A stretch of 64,000 nt of DNA from Vigna angularis (GCF_016808095.1 NC_068970.1:14738501-14802500); one strand, 5' to 3'. Numbered from the stretch's first letter, positions 13,230 through 25,654 are shown. Program-made: numbers and translations. Notes: a model not told the origin generated them from the sequence alone.

Positions 13230-14600
13230 GGTGTGATTAGTACAACATTTAACACTTGTAGTTGGTTGTGTCTCGAAGATATCATATCTGATTGGTAATC
13301 TGTCATGCTCCAGGTGAAGGTCGCTCTTGTTGCACCAGATATAGAAATCACATTGCCCCTTCTTCCAGCTCTTCATGAACACTATATTCAAACTTGTATA
13401 TAAAGTCAAAATTCGGGATATAGATGTTAGGTTCATTCCCCTCCCCTCACACCTTCCTTGTATCTCTCTACCTTACCAACAACTGATTTTTCATCTTGCT
13501 CTTCACAAAGGGTGTATGCATGATTGTTCAATGAAACACTTCTTCCACTAAGGTTGACCTTATGCCATTTAACATGTTGCACCATGCTAAATAAAGCGCT
13601 GATGGAATAACTTTAACCCTCTATAGACTATTAAAGCTTGTTGATTGTTCTTTATTGCAATTTGCATATGTTGATTTAACTGTATATACCATATATTCTC
13701 CATCAATCCACAATAGACTATCAACTTGTTTGTTATCGATGTTTTTCCTCTCTATTTTTTTCGAAAAATATCGGAATTGGGGCTTCTCTCATTCAAACCA
13801 TTCTCTCCTCCAACCAAAATTTCATTCTCATTTATTATTTTCCCACTTCCCACATTCACTTATTGTTCTTTCTCTTTTATTTGAATTTACATATAATCAT
13901 GAATACAAATCTCTAACTCTTTGTTCACTTGAATGGATTTGGGGGAGAGTGATTGAGTGGATTTAAGAGGATTTGAAGATAAATTTTGTTGTTGTTTATT
14001 TGAGTGAATTTGGAGGTAAGTGAGAGTGAATTTGGAAGCAACGTTTGTGAAAATTAGTGTAGGATTTGATTGATGTGACAGATTAAAAAAATTTACTTCC
14101 AAATTCACTCTCACCTACATCCAAATCCACTCAAATAAACAAAAAAAAAATATTTTCAAATCTTCTCAGATCTGTTCAATCATTCTCTTCTAAATCTATT
14201 TAAGTGAACAGAGCCTAAGTGTTTTCCCCGTATCCATACATCTTTCCAAAACTTTATCCTAATCTCTAAGTCTACTCTCCAAGTTACTTTATTCTAAAAC
14301 CAACTTCTTTCTTCACAAGATTCGCATACATTTCGAAGATCGTTCCACTACCAAAATTCCTTCTTCCCACACTTTTTATCATCCAAGCTTATCATGAACC
14401 ATATTTTGAATCTAACACATCCTTCCAAAGTCTTTTTTTCCATTTCCAATTAGCTAAAAGTGTCATATTAAATAGATTTAAATCTTTAATATCTAGACTT
14501 GTCTTGCCTATTGATTTACGTAAGGTTTTCCATTTAATCCATGTTATTTTCCTCCCATTTACCTCCAATCCCAAAAAAAAATTCTTTTTATTCTCATGAT
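13230..14600 (-). pseudogene. Dead LINE (non-LTR retrotransposon), C-terminal part of ORF2
   Basis: Minus-strand translation shows the region that follows reverse transcriptase in plant LINE ORF2. From 14574 down it reads KITWIKWKTLRKS and later DLNLFNMTLLANWKWK and LWKDVLDSKYGS. Further on, after frame changes, come FWKDVWIRGKHL (near 14230) and, on the other side of the inserted MITE, a W-RREWFE-EKPQ block (near 13790). A final block with NKSDLHLEHDRLPIRYD (near 13330) resembles the zf-RVT region. Several stops and frameshifts make it non-functional. The catalytic RT core and the endonuclease are not present. The Tourist-like MITE at 13917-14215 interrupts it. Confidence 0.8.
13917..14215. 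mobile_element. Tourist-like MITE, copy 2, inserted in the LINE remnant
   Basis: This 299-bp element has ends CTCTTTGTTCACTTGAATGG and (reverse complement) GGCTCTGTTCACTTAAATAG, and is flanked by TAA at 13914-13916 and 14216-14218. Its arms and centre match copy 1 at 5026-5334. LINE-derived sequence lies on both sides, so the MITE landed after the LINE. Confidence 0.88.
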
Positions 14601-15975
14601 ATGCTCACTAACGTCGATAAATAAAAGAAAGACATATAGTAAAGAGATACAAGTGTAAGGACTGATCTAAGTAAGCACACTCTTCTCACAGAATGAAAAT
14701 CTTCCCTTTCACCTAAATATTTTTTTCCTAATCTTATCCACTATTAATTCCCAAAACTATTTCTTGTCATTCAAAACATATAAGTTTGTGAGTATAAAGA
14801 AATTTGCGTGAAACATATGTGATTCATCAATTGACATAAAAATAACGTCAAATCAAAATCATCAATAAACAACAATTTATAGAAGTAATAATAAGAACAA
14901 AATATATATTATGATTGGATTGATGGTGAATTTTTTACTTCCAAATCAATTAACAAACATGAGGATCGATATATGTAATCATGTAACGTGTTCATTAAAC
15001 AAAATAAGTGGCTTAAAATTTATCACAGAATAGAGCAAATGAGAAAATGGTTTCTTAATCATGAAATACGATCCTTGACCTATAGTTATTGACAATCTAA
15101 AATATCATTGCAAAACATGATATTAATAATCATTATAACAATTATTATCCTTAAAAAATACAACTTCTTTTAGTAATTAATTAACTTACACGTGTTGACA
15201 TTGAATTTTAATTATAATTAAAAATATTGCAAATGCAAAAGTTTGGTATTATTACCCAATCGTGGATTTTTTACAAAAAAGCGTGGATTGTATAGTAAAA
15301 AATTATGGATTTTTTGAACAACAATTCCAAAAAATATATATTTAAATATTTAGAGTTATTAAAGTCGATTTTTTTTTTCAAATCAATATTATATCATAGT
15401 TAAACTTTAAAATATTTTTAAAGTTACTTTGCATAATTATATTTAAAATTTTCTTAAGTTATCATATTCGAGTTTTTTTATAGTTGAGATTACAAAATGA
15501 TAAATCTGATTTCTCGTTTAAGATTAGTATTCAACAAAGTAAATATTTATTAACATAATTATAAAAACATTATATATACATCTAAATACTTTCCTCGAAA
15601 TTTCTACGACCTTAAAATACAAGAGTGTTTTCTTACATTTTATATAGAAAATAATTTTCTGTAAGTTCTGAAATGAACATTGGAAGTTAAACCTTTCAAT
15701 TATCATTCATGAGTTAACCTATTGGAATTTTTGGTGAACTTAGAATAAAAGGCCATAAAGGAGTGGCCCAGTAGAGGCAATTCAAGACAAAGGCAGCCCT
15801 CACCAAACAACACATCAGTTTTTTTCGAAGTACAAAATAAAAAGATAAAGAACTCTTGGCACAACAAAAAACAATAATATTAATTTTCTTATATTGGAAG
15901 AATGTGACACGTTCTTTTAATATTTAAATCATTCAGTTTTCTATAAAAAATATTTAATTTTTTATTTTTATGGCA
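14601..15975. other. AT-rich intergenic DNA
   Basis: No gene or bounded element was recognised. The sequence is AT-rich with many A and T runs; the only minus-strand frame of note (15524-15706) has no domain character. Confidence 0.5.
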
Positions 15976-15977
15976 TT

Positions 15978-18271
15978 ATTAAAAATATAACATTCCAAAA
16001 ATATAGCTGCAAACTATATTCAAGAGTACTTACATTTACAATAAAAATAGAACAGTTACAGGAATTAAAGTTTAACTTACAGTTATCCTAAAATAACTAT
16101 AAATTAAAAACTTTACAGAAACCTACACTGATACAACCCAAAAGGGCAGACCGATCGGTCATACAAAAAATGTATTAACCGAACGGTCCTATACTAAATA
16201 CCAAAACAAAATCAAGACCGAACGGTCTTACTCTTAGCGGAGACCATCCTCTTCTTTTGCCAGCGCCTGCTCCAGAGAAGCTTCTACACCTTCTGCTCAC
16301 ACCCACAGAGTGATCATTGCAAGGACAAGGACAACTGAACGGACCACATGACAAGACAGGAAAGTAAGGGTAAGCTAGTGTAATTTAATTAACCATGTAA
16401 ACATACATTTCATACAAACACATAAAACAATCATACTTTTACAGAAATCACACCAACATATTATAACCGACCACTTTCCCTTTGACTGTCCGGACTGTAT
16501 GAATTATGTAGCTACGACGTTCTTGCACTCGTGAAAAGATAATCTAGAAAATCATCAGAATTACCATAGCTGGAAACCCAAGCCGCCACACGAGGTTAGC
16601 CCTTCATCCCTCACTGTAGCTGGAAACTCAAGTCTACACATGAGTTTAGTCCGATAGCTGGAACCCCAAGCTATACGTAACCAGGCCTCCTACTATTCTC
16701 ACCACATGCGCCACTATTCTCTACTTGAGACTCGGTGACCATTAGAATGTCAGGATGAACGACACCTTAGTCTGACCATATTCATACTTTACAATTCCAT
16801 AACCACTTCTGAGATATTCCTCCTTGTAACACTCGTTCATATCCATATAATACAAATCACATCATACTTCTTCATATCCATACTATTCCATTCATATCAC
16901 ATTTAAGTATAATCAAACTGATCAGTAAAACAACCAACATTCTTGAATACGACCGAACGGGAGAAACTTTCCCTACATACTAACATGACCGAAAGGTCAT
17001 TTAAGAGTGAGACTCAAGCATGAGCCTAACACAGTTTTAGGGTCGAATACTAGAACAACCGAAAACTAGAGTTAAACTGAACGTTTTTTCCTTATGTCGA
17101 ACACTATCGGCTTAGACCGAACACTCTGTGACTGGTGGAGACCGAACGGTTCATAACAGATAAGACTAAAGAAGTGGTCGTACACTATTTAGGACCGACC
17201 ACTAAGAGAGACCGAAAGGTCGTTAACAGGTAAGGCACATCAGAGGCCGAACGTAGTTAAGACCGAACACAAATACCAAATCGAGTACCAGTGCAAGACC
17301 GAGCACTCTCCAGACCGAGTGTTCTCCAGACCGAGTGCTAGTACAAGACCGAGCACTACCGAGACCGAGTGTCAGTACCAATCTAACACTCTTCGAGAAA
17401 CCGAACGATCATGAACTGGAGAGTCTCTAAAGAGGCTGACCTAGTTATGACCGAGAGCAGAACAAGGTCGAAAGGTCAATACTAACCATTCCAGCATTCT
17501 GCATAATTCTGCAGAATTATGAACAACACCCAACATGACTATTTCTAAATACTCTAGATAACTTCAAATCCTCAAAACTTGAATCATATATCAATTTACA
17601 CCTAATCAGATATACTTAAACTTCAAAAACATCAAACTAAAGAGTTTCATGACAGATTTCACCTCAATTTACACAAAATAAGAACCCAAGGACCCAAAGT
17701 CAGATTTCTCACTTTTCATACCCTACAGAAGAACTTAAAGGCTCTAATAGGTCTAAATACACTTGCTCAAACTCTTCCCACTGACCAATTTCACTCTCAG
17801 CTCCAAACTCTCATTTTCACTTACTCACTTTCTCAAAACTAGAACTGACCGAACACTTATGCAGAGACTTCAACAAATTCACAGGTTCCATCATTCATCC
17901 ATTCAACACAATTCAATCAAACATTCAATTCATATTCAAGCAACCATCCAGACAGTAATTTCATACATAGAAAAATCATAATTAAATAATCTAGCTTCCC
18001 TTACCTCTTGACCGGACCGAACAACGATTATTCTTTTCCAGACTTTGCTTCCTTCCTAGAAAATCCCAAGAACACCTATATTTCACCGATTTGTGAGGAA
18101 AGACCAACCCAAAATTACTAGAAAAGTGATCAGAACTAAGAAGAAGAAGCTGATGAACACATGCAACCAGAAACTTGGCTTGCATGTGCCCGAAAATAGA
18201 ATTTCTAAGAAGAGGATGAACTTACTTGACCCTAAACTTGATTTTGATCGGTGGAAAAGAAGCTCTTGACT
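15978..18271. mobile_element. Left part of an unclassified repetitive element rich in GACCGAACGGTC-like words
   Basis: Between 16150 and 17480 the word gaccgaacggtc and variants (accgatcggtc, gaccgaaaggtc, gaccgaacact, gaccgagtg) recur dozens of times, with a second phrase tagctggaaacccaag repeated three times at 16567-16670. The start near 15978 (tataacattccaaaa) resembles the 5' end of a legume LTR. The element continues at 21819-22035 on the far side of the CACTA transposon; the minus strand there has a TATA-like ataaatatgcatctc. It has no coding domain. It could be a solo LTR of about 2.5 kb or part of a non-autonomous LTR element; the class and ends are inference. Confidence 0.5.
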
Positions 18272-18394
18272 CACTACAAGAAAAAGTTGAATTACATACA
18301 ACCAAAATCCGTATATAAGACCCAAAATCCGTATATAACACTTGGTTACATACGACTTATATACGGACAAAAATCCGTATATAAAATCATCATA

Positions 18395-18650
18395 GCTAAA
18401 CTATATACGGATTTATCCGTATATAATTTATATACGGATAAATCCGTATATAATTTATATACGGATATATCCGTATATAATTTATATACGGATATATCCG
18501 TATGTAATTTATATACGGATATATCCGTATGTAATTTATATACGGATAAATCCGTATGTAATTTATATACGGATAAATCCGTATGTAATTTATATACGGA
18601 TAAATCCGTATGTAATTTATATACGGATAAATTCGTATATAATATTTGTA
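18395..18650. repeat. CACTA subterminal tandem palindromes, 27-bp unit
   Basis: About nine tandem units of 27 bp contain the palindrome atacggataaatccgtat or atacggatatatccgtat separated by taatttat-type spacers. Units alternate between cgtatataa and cgtatgtaa endings. In CACTA elements such subterminal repeats are the binding sites of the element's own protein. Further palindromes occur at 18320-18375 and 18680-18700. The long frames on both strands here are artefacts of the repeat. Confidence 0.92.
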
Positions 18651-20517
18651 TATAATATATCAAAAAAATATTTTTTTTACATACGGATAAATCCGTATGT
18701 AACATACAATAGAGAAAAAAAAATTATTTGTAAAAATAAAAAGCTTTAAAACAAAGAAACTTACAATATAAATGGGTGATAATATAGTGATTAAAAAGTC
18801 TTGGTAAAAGTAAAAATTATAATTTAGTTGTTAGATATGTAAAAAATATCTCAATCATATTTTGTATAATTTAAGGACAAATTGATCTTCTTTGACATTA
18901 CAACATAATTATTATTTTTTTACATATTAAATAACTAAATCAAGATGTACCAAGATGATTTGCCTTTATCATAAAACTACTACAAAATCATAAAATGAAG
19001 TGCAAGTGATGGCAAACTTGTATAAACTGACATAACATGGATGACATGTTAACATAATCATTTATTCATTACATGGATATCTCAAACCACTTTCATCTTC
19101 AGGAGTGAACAATTACACTCAAAATTTATGAACAAAAAAGAATGAGAACATTACATTTTTCTAACTAATTTATCTATACAAATATTCACAAACAGAATTG
19201 GAGTACTTGGCAACGGATCAAGCTGATACTCAGACTTCGTCAAAGTCACTGTTTTGGAATGTATTTCCTTCCACCTCATTGTCAAGTTTCTGCAACACAG
19301 TGAATTTTGTCATTGAAGACAATAATCCAAGTTAATGTATAAGTATGTCAAACCTATGCAAAAGAAACAAAAGCAACAAATCATATACCATAAAAAACCA
19401 ATTCTTCCATTATTTTTTTCATCAGTCAAAGAGAATGGCTGGTGCAAATTAGGTTCTTTACTGACAAGTAACAATTAAGTTGCTTAGGAATTAAAGGAAA
19501 CGTAGCTAGAATTATGCATTACACAAATGTGACGGGAATAAGTTCTATCACTTGAAATAATGACAGCAGACAAGACCTTACTAGTATTGCTTGACTCAGC
19601 TTTTTTCCTAGTTTTTCTTCTACTTAAAAAAATGGTGAAAAACTCTTCCGAATTAGGGAGTTGATGATAAAAGAAAGGCAGGGATAAAGTGGGTTTTAGA
19701 CAAGAAAAGGAAAACTGACTGAAGTAGTTTTTAGAAATAAGTTGCACATTCTAGCCTCCTTTTTTCTCTCATTTAAAAATAATTGAAGCAATGTTGTATG
19801 GAGAAACAAAGCTGCAAAACGACTTTTACTTTGTTTTTAGAACTCTAGTATTTTGAAAAAAAAGTGAACCAAACAGAGAGGAAATCATTATCCTTTATTT
19901 TTCCATTTTGACCACAAAAAATAAATTTGATCACAGGACAACAACAGCTCAATTTCCTTTCAAACGTGAAAAGAAAGAGATGATGAGCTGAACTTATATT
20001 AACTCCTTAGCTTGTTCTTTTATCAAGAAAAAAAAATTCTAATGTAGTATTCATTCCATCATAGAAACAGTAATATAAGCAGCGGCAACAACAAGCATGT
20101 TTAGATACTATGGAAGGATTGAGGAACAAAAATACTAGAGGAAAAAGACAGTTGTGTTATTTGATTACAAGGAGTGCTATACAGATATATAATAGAGCTT
20201 ATCGAAAAAATATATATAAATATATACTGAAGATTCATATACGTACTTTGGTAGGTATATCAGCTGGAAACAAATTTATAGCTGTTGCATTGAATTCAAA
20301 TTCACTGGACGATAGAAATTTCACATCAGAAACATGCACAGAGCAAGAAGACCATTTTTGAAGGTAATCAACAAAAGTTATAGTAAAAAACAAGATGATG
20401 AATTTAATATACCCCCATATGATGCAAATATCTGATAAGCTTTCAGCGCTACTTTTCATTAGTGATGATAGTTGATAAATTACATCAAAAGAAACAAAAA
20501 CTTTGAATCGACAATAC

Positions 20518-20740
20518 CTTGTAGCTGTGATACGAGTCAACTGCAACATCCTCATTGCTTCTGTCTTCTACCTTTTTTGCATGTTAATTACTATATATCA
20601 ATAATTATATAAATTTTGGAAAAGATCTTCAGTATAACCATAAGAGAAAATCAGAATCATATATATTTACCTGGATATTTGTGAGTGAAGGTATCCCAAA
20701 TACTCGGTCCTCTACCACCCTCATTGGCTGCACCTTCATA
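20518..20740 (-). pseudogene. Captured GH1 beta-glucosidase exons inside the CACTA element
   Basis: On the minus strand, 20740-20671 (70 nt, after an intact AG and before an intact GT) encodes [20 protein letters not shown] followed by KYP. This is a highly conserved plant glycoside hydrolase family 1 segment near the N-terminus. After an intron, 20579-20518 (62 nt) continues in the same frame with KVEDRSNEDVAVDSYHSYK and ends at a GT donor. Together they make 132 nt, exactly 44 codons. The intron before the second exon ends in TG instead of AG, so splicing should fail there. The upstream exon (signal peptide) and the downstream catalytic exons were not found, so this is a transduplicated fragment, not a working enzyme. 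Confidence 0.85.
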
Positions 20741-21818
20741 CTGCATACATACATAATCAAGCAGAGCAGTCAAGCAGAGTAGTCAAACAGAGTAGGATGT
20801 TGTTTGGTTCTGATTTGTGATGGAGAACCCTAGAAAAAGAGGGTCTTTTTTTTAAGTTTTTAAAATTGGGTCATTATAAACCCTACCCCGAAAGGCCAAC
20901 TACATGTGTTGGCCTCCGATCTAGACAACAAAGCTCAAGCCCGCATAAATGCTTTCACGTGAGTGAATGAAAGAAAGAAAAGAAGAGAGGAATTAGGGTT
21001 TTCGGGTTTTATGAATTTAGGGATTTAATGATGAACGAAGAACATGACTTACCACATCAATGAACAATGAACAAACTCTGTGTGTCAAGAAGTAGGAAGA
21101 ACGATCTTCATCAGCGAGAGCCCAAGCGATGAACACTGTGAGTGAACACGAACCAGCGGCAGTGAATGACAGACTGAGTTGAGAGTGAACGAGAATGGAG
21201 GCAACGGGAGGGGCTGAACTGAGAGTGAGCAAGAGGGAGTCAGACTTGGGCTTTGTATATCAGTGAGTGAGCTCGGAAGGCTTCGTATATCTCTAGAGAA
21301 GGTGCGACAATGACTGGTCTAGGGGACCACTGATGCGTCAAGAAAGGAGAAGAAACCTAGGGTTCGTACTTTGAGAGAACTTAGAGTAGTGACTAAGATT
21401 ATTGATTAATTTTGAATGGAATTTGTAAAATTTTTAGATTTTATAAATTGAGGGAAAAGGGTGTCCATAAGAGAGGGAAAAAATGTAAAATTTTTAGATT
21501 TTGGAAAGTAGTGGGAAAAGGGTGACCGTAAAAGAGGGAAAAGAATTTTTAGATTTTATCTTTAATAATTATTATTTTTAATTACATACAGATTATACAC
21601 CATTATATACGGATGTTGGTTTTTACAAATTTTCTCATTCTAACATGCTAAACTTTATATATGAATTTTATATACAGAAAAAATCCGTACATAAAGTCTG
21701 TATGTAATTCACTTTCCAAAATCTGTATATAAAATATGTATATAATACATATATTATATACGGATTAAAATCCGTATATAAATATCAGTAGATAACTTGC
21801 ATTTTTTTTGTAGTGACT

Positions 21819-22035
21819 CCCAAATTTGCTTAAAGAGTGGCTGGTTGAAGAAAAGAATGAAAGAAGATGAAGAATTTCTAGAGAGAAGGAGGAGAAAAGA
21901 TAGAAGTTTGAGTTTTAAAGAGATGCATATTTATGAGAAAATGAGATGAGTTGTGGTTTGAAAAATTCTATAAAATGCTCACTCTCTTGAATTTGAGACA
22001 TTTGTCCCTCCAGGTGTCATTTTTAGGATTTTACA
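21819..22035. mobile_element. Right part of the GACCGAACGGTC element, beyond the CACTA insertion
   Basis: Joining the flanks of the CACTA element gives a continuous sequence (ctcttgact then cccaaatttg). On the minus strand this stretch has the look of a transcription start region: ataaatatgcatctc followed by a pyrimidine-rich leader. A possible terminus is ggattttaca near 22035. Assignment to the same element as 15978-18271 is inference from continuity. Confidence 0.4.
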
Positions 22036-22333
22036 TAAAGACATTAAATATCATTTATTGAAAATATATAACATGTTGATATTTACTTAAAAATTAAGAA
22101 AAGAAGAGAATGATATTTTACTAACGAGATAATATAAATGTTATACAAAATAAAATAAGGGAAATAAGTATAACTTTCTTCATACGTGTATTAGTATAAA
22201 AAAAGCACAAAAAGGAAAGTCTAAGGGCAGGAACCTACTAAGACCAACAAGACTGGCTATGCCCATAAGTATCCTATAACTCATGTACTAAAACAAAAGC
22301 TCAAGAAAATTACAATATTATTTTTAGGGTTAA

Positions 22334-22430
<97 letters not shown>

Positions 22431-22446
22431 TAGATATGTATATATA
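22334..22446. repeat. (TA)n microsatellite, about 110 bp
   Basis: An almost uninterrupted TA dinucleotide run with a few c or g interruptions at its ends. Confidence 0.95.
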
Positions 22447-23421
22447 ACTTTTATCTTGTTTCTAACTTGAATATATATTTACTTTTCATTTTACTTTGTG
22501 AAAATGATGTAAAATATTCTCTTTAGCAATAAGTAAGTAGTAATTATCACGTAACATGAATATATATAAAAGATAATAATATTTTAACAATATTTTTTCA
22601 CTATATTTTATTATCATCTAGTGTTAACATGTTGTAAAAAAGTGATCAAAAGTATCTTTATCCGTGTATAAATTGTTAATGTTTCGGCCCCTTCCGTTAC
22701 TACTTCGATCTATTTATTTAACCCAGCTTATTATTCTGAAGAAAACATCCAAAAACGAAGGCTTTCGCCCATTTCCAAGAACTTTCCCTCATCAATGATT
22801 TGAAACCACTGGCTCACCTTTAAATCACCATTTCTCATTTTTAAAATAATAATTCTGATTTTTCTTATTTCTACTTCTTTTACAAGATGAATATTTAAAA
22901 TGAAGATTAAATGTATTTTATATTTTTGAGATATTCAATATATATAGGGGTGCGTTAATTTTTTTTTTCTTAAGATTTAATTAGAGATACTAATGATTAA
23001 ATTATTTAATTATATAAGTTTTTTTTTAAGGTTCAAAGAATTTCAAATGAAAAGTTTTATATTAATTCTTTGAAATATGTTTCTATTTATACTGATAAAT
23101 TGATATGTTCAAGAATATAAAAGAAGAAAGAAGAATATATTAAATTATACATTAATTTTATTGTATTAATGATGATAATTAAATATATAAATTTTGAATA
23201 TATTATTTGACTCTTTTAAAATTATTAGGCAAAATATATATGTATTTTCATTTTATACCTTCTTATAAAACACTAGATATATAGAAAAAATATAATATTA
23301 TTTATTTAAAATTATTACATGCGTTTGGTTGCTTAATATTATTCATGCTATTAAAAATATTTAACTTATATAAATTTAACTTTATCTTTTATTTTTAATT
23401 ATTCTATTTATAACTTACAAT

Positions 23422-23453
23422 AATTATTATTATTATTATTATTATTATTATTG
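23422..23453. repeat. (ATT)n microsatellite
   Basis: About ten ATT/TTA units in an AT-rich background. Confidence 0.9.
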
Positions 23454-24323
23454 ATATTTTTATTTATTTTAGGAGAAATATCATATTATCAAGCTCATGC
23501 TCCAGATTATTATAATCTGGCGTACAAAAAAGATTGTTTTGTTGATATAGCTCCTCCATAATATTAACTGATGGAATTATATAGTTTTTTTTTAATGAAA
23601 GTATCACTAAAAGGTAGAATTAATATTTCACTAAAAGTATCCAAATAAATTAAAACTACTATTTTTTTTTCTTAGTTATATACTTTACATGTACGTAAAA
23701 ATTGATATAACTTTTTTGCAAAATACATTTATTTTAAATTTATAAAACAAACAAAAACACTTAAAGCCAAGATTAAAAATAAAAAGACTATTCGACCAAC
23801 TAATCACAGAATAAATAATAATTTAATAATTATACTTATATATCTCCACTTTATTTTCCTTTTTACTCCATCGTATTCTAATCTCTCTTGTTTTTCACAA
23901 ATCAATTATCATGCGCGGTATTTATTTTTTTTCTAAATCTTTGTTTATTTATTTATTAATAACACTTCTGACAGCCTTTAGAAGTGTACATGAGTTATTT
24001 TCTCAAACTCATACAAGTTTCATAAAAATCCTTGGAATTAAACAGAAAATTGTAATTTAAAAATTATATTTATTGCAGAATGCAGAAGTAAGCCCTAGAA
24101 ATAAAAAGACAAATCAAATCAGCATCCATGGAAGTACTTTCAGAGAAGTTAAAGCTGAGCACTTTCAGAGAAGCTTCTCTCATCAACCACCCTCCTTACT
24201 CCTTAAGCATCACTTTTGCTTCTCAAACTACGCACACATACATCTCTATCTCATGTGATGTGATCCATAAACAAAATTATCAAGGAGAAAAGAGGGAAAG
24301 CCAAAATACTTATCCTCATAAGC

Positions 24324-24892
24324 ATGACTTCAGTGTCACCGGGTCATCGGAGAAAATTCTCCGGTAAGGACCCACCGAGTTCGCTGCGGTCGGAGAAACA
24401 TTGGAGCGGCGTTCGCAGGTTCGCACTGACGCTGAAGGTTCCGTTGCATAACAGCGAGTCTTTTCACCGGCCATCAAAGGTGTTGCTGAACGTGAGCATC
24501 GAGAAGGGCGTGGGAGCGGTACAGGTGGTGATATCGCCTGAGGACACCGTGGCCGATCTGATAAAGGCGGCGTTGGCGTCTTACAAGAAGGAGAAGAGGA
24601 GGCCGTTATTGAAGAACAATGATCACAAGTGCTACGATCTTCACTACTCTTCTTTCGCCCTTCAAAGTAAGTAGTAACATTGGATCTTATCTTTTTCTTC
24701 CTACAATTCGTTTTAGTGATTGATGAATTATTTTGATGTACAGGTTTGAAGGCTGATGAAAAGCTAATGAATTTGGGATCAAGGAATTTTTTTCTATGCT
24801 CAAAGCCAACCTCTTCTTCTTGCTCTGAGAAAGAGAATATGGCAATTGATTCTGCATTTCCTTGGATGGTGTTCGTTCCTCTCCTGCTTTAG
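24324..24892 (+). CDS. Small ubiquitin-like-fold protein, At4g22758-like (DUF7054)
   Basis: Two exons: 24324-24666 and 24744-24892, joined through a 77-bp intron with GTAAGT donor and CAG acceptor (phase 1, codon AGT), giving 163 aa. The N-terminal 45 residues are basic and serine-rich. Residues about 48-140 form the conserved block KVLLNVSIEKGVGAVQVVIS, DTVADLIKAAL-YKKEKRRP, YDLHYSSFALQ, then SLKADEKLMNLGSRNFFLCS. This is the signature of the plant DUF7054 family, predicted to adopt a ubiquitin-like fold. Its biochemical role is not known. The C-terminus is short and hydrophobic. The start is the first ATG of the frame that keeps the domain; a different-frame upstream ATG at 24128 overlaps it. 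Confidence 0.9.
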
Positions 24893-25583
24893 ATTGGGAT
24901 CGTACACAGGCATCCATGAACACCATATCTCAACAACGCCTTGCTTTTTTGTTCAATTACCTTTTGTTGTGTATGTATACTTCACAGCCATAATATAACT
25001 TTCTCAAGTTCTGAAACATATGCATAAGAAAACTGAGACACACTTTAAATGTAACGACTCTACCGTATGAATTGGATAATTGGATTATGCGTTTGAATGT
25101 CATTGTTATTTTCTGTTTTGCTTCATATTAGAATATATTTTTCATAAGATCATTCTATAATTTATTTATGTTTCGATAAAAGAGACATGATAGGTTGTCA
25201 ATTGGTGTCAAAGTGAATCATCCTAACAAGTATTGGCTCACCTGTTAGATGTATGATATTCATATATCAATAATTGAAAAGCATTCACCTTCGTAATAAG
25301 AATAGTTCCCAAGAGCGAAAGCATCTTTAGTTCTATTTGGGTTTTCTCGTAACAAAGATAAAGGACATAAAATGATACCACGACCTTATATACGACGACC
25401 ATGACGTTTTATATAACTAGTTACATCTTTTTAGTTTCAATAATTATAATTTGATTTCTTTAACAAATTAAAATTATTATTGGACTCAACAAAATATTTT
25501 TTTTATGACATATATATTTTTAACATATTTACTTATATCACTTTACAAAATTGACTAATAAAATACAATCACGTTTAATGATT

Positions 25584-25654
<71 letters not shown>

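Larger units (their letters stand above)
18272..21815. mobile_element. Non-autonomous CACTA (En/Spm) transposon, 3.5 kb, gene-capturing
   Basis: The left terminus is CACTACAAGAAAAA and the right terminus, reverse complemented, is CACTACAAAAAAAA. The flanking 3-bp duplication is ACT at 18269-18271 and 21816-21818. Subterminal arrays of the palindrome atacggataaatccgtat occupy 18310-18710 and, more sparsely, 21590-21790. No TNP1 or TNP2 transposase domain is visible inside, so it depends on another element. The interior (19000-21400) is less repetitive and includes two exons of a GH1 beta-glucosidase on the minus strand (listed separately). A TNP-like or other gene tail may end near 19240 (minus-strand NTFQNSDFDEV then stop), but I could not identify it. 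Confidence 0.93.
22036..24060. other. AT-rich intergenic DNA with microsatellites
   Basis: No gene was recognised. It contains a very long (TA)n tract and an (ATT)n tract, listed separately. The part just before 24060 is probably promoter of the downstream gene. Confidence 0.5.

Noticed and set aside
18251..18705. Long open frames on both strands full of YTD(I/K)SV repeats
   Set aside because: They are translations of the 27-bp subterminal palindrome array of the CACTA element and have no codon or domain signal.
20235..20555. Minus-strand frame after the GH1 exons as a third captured exon
   Set aside because: Its sequence does not resemble the GH1 segment that should follow; its origin is unknown to me.
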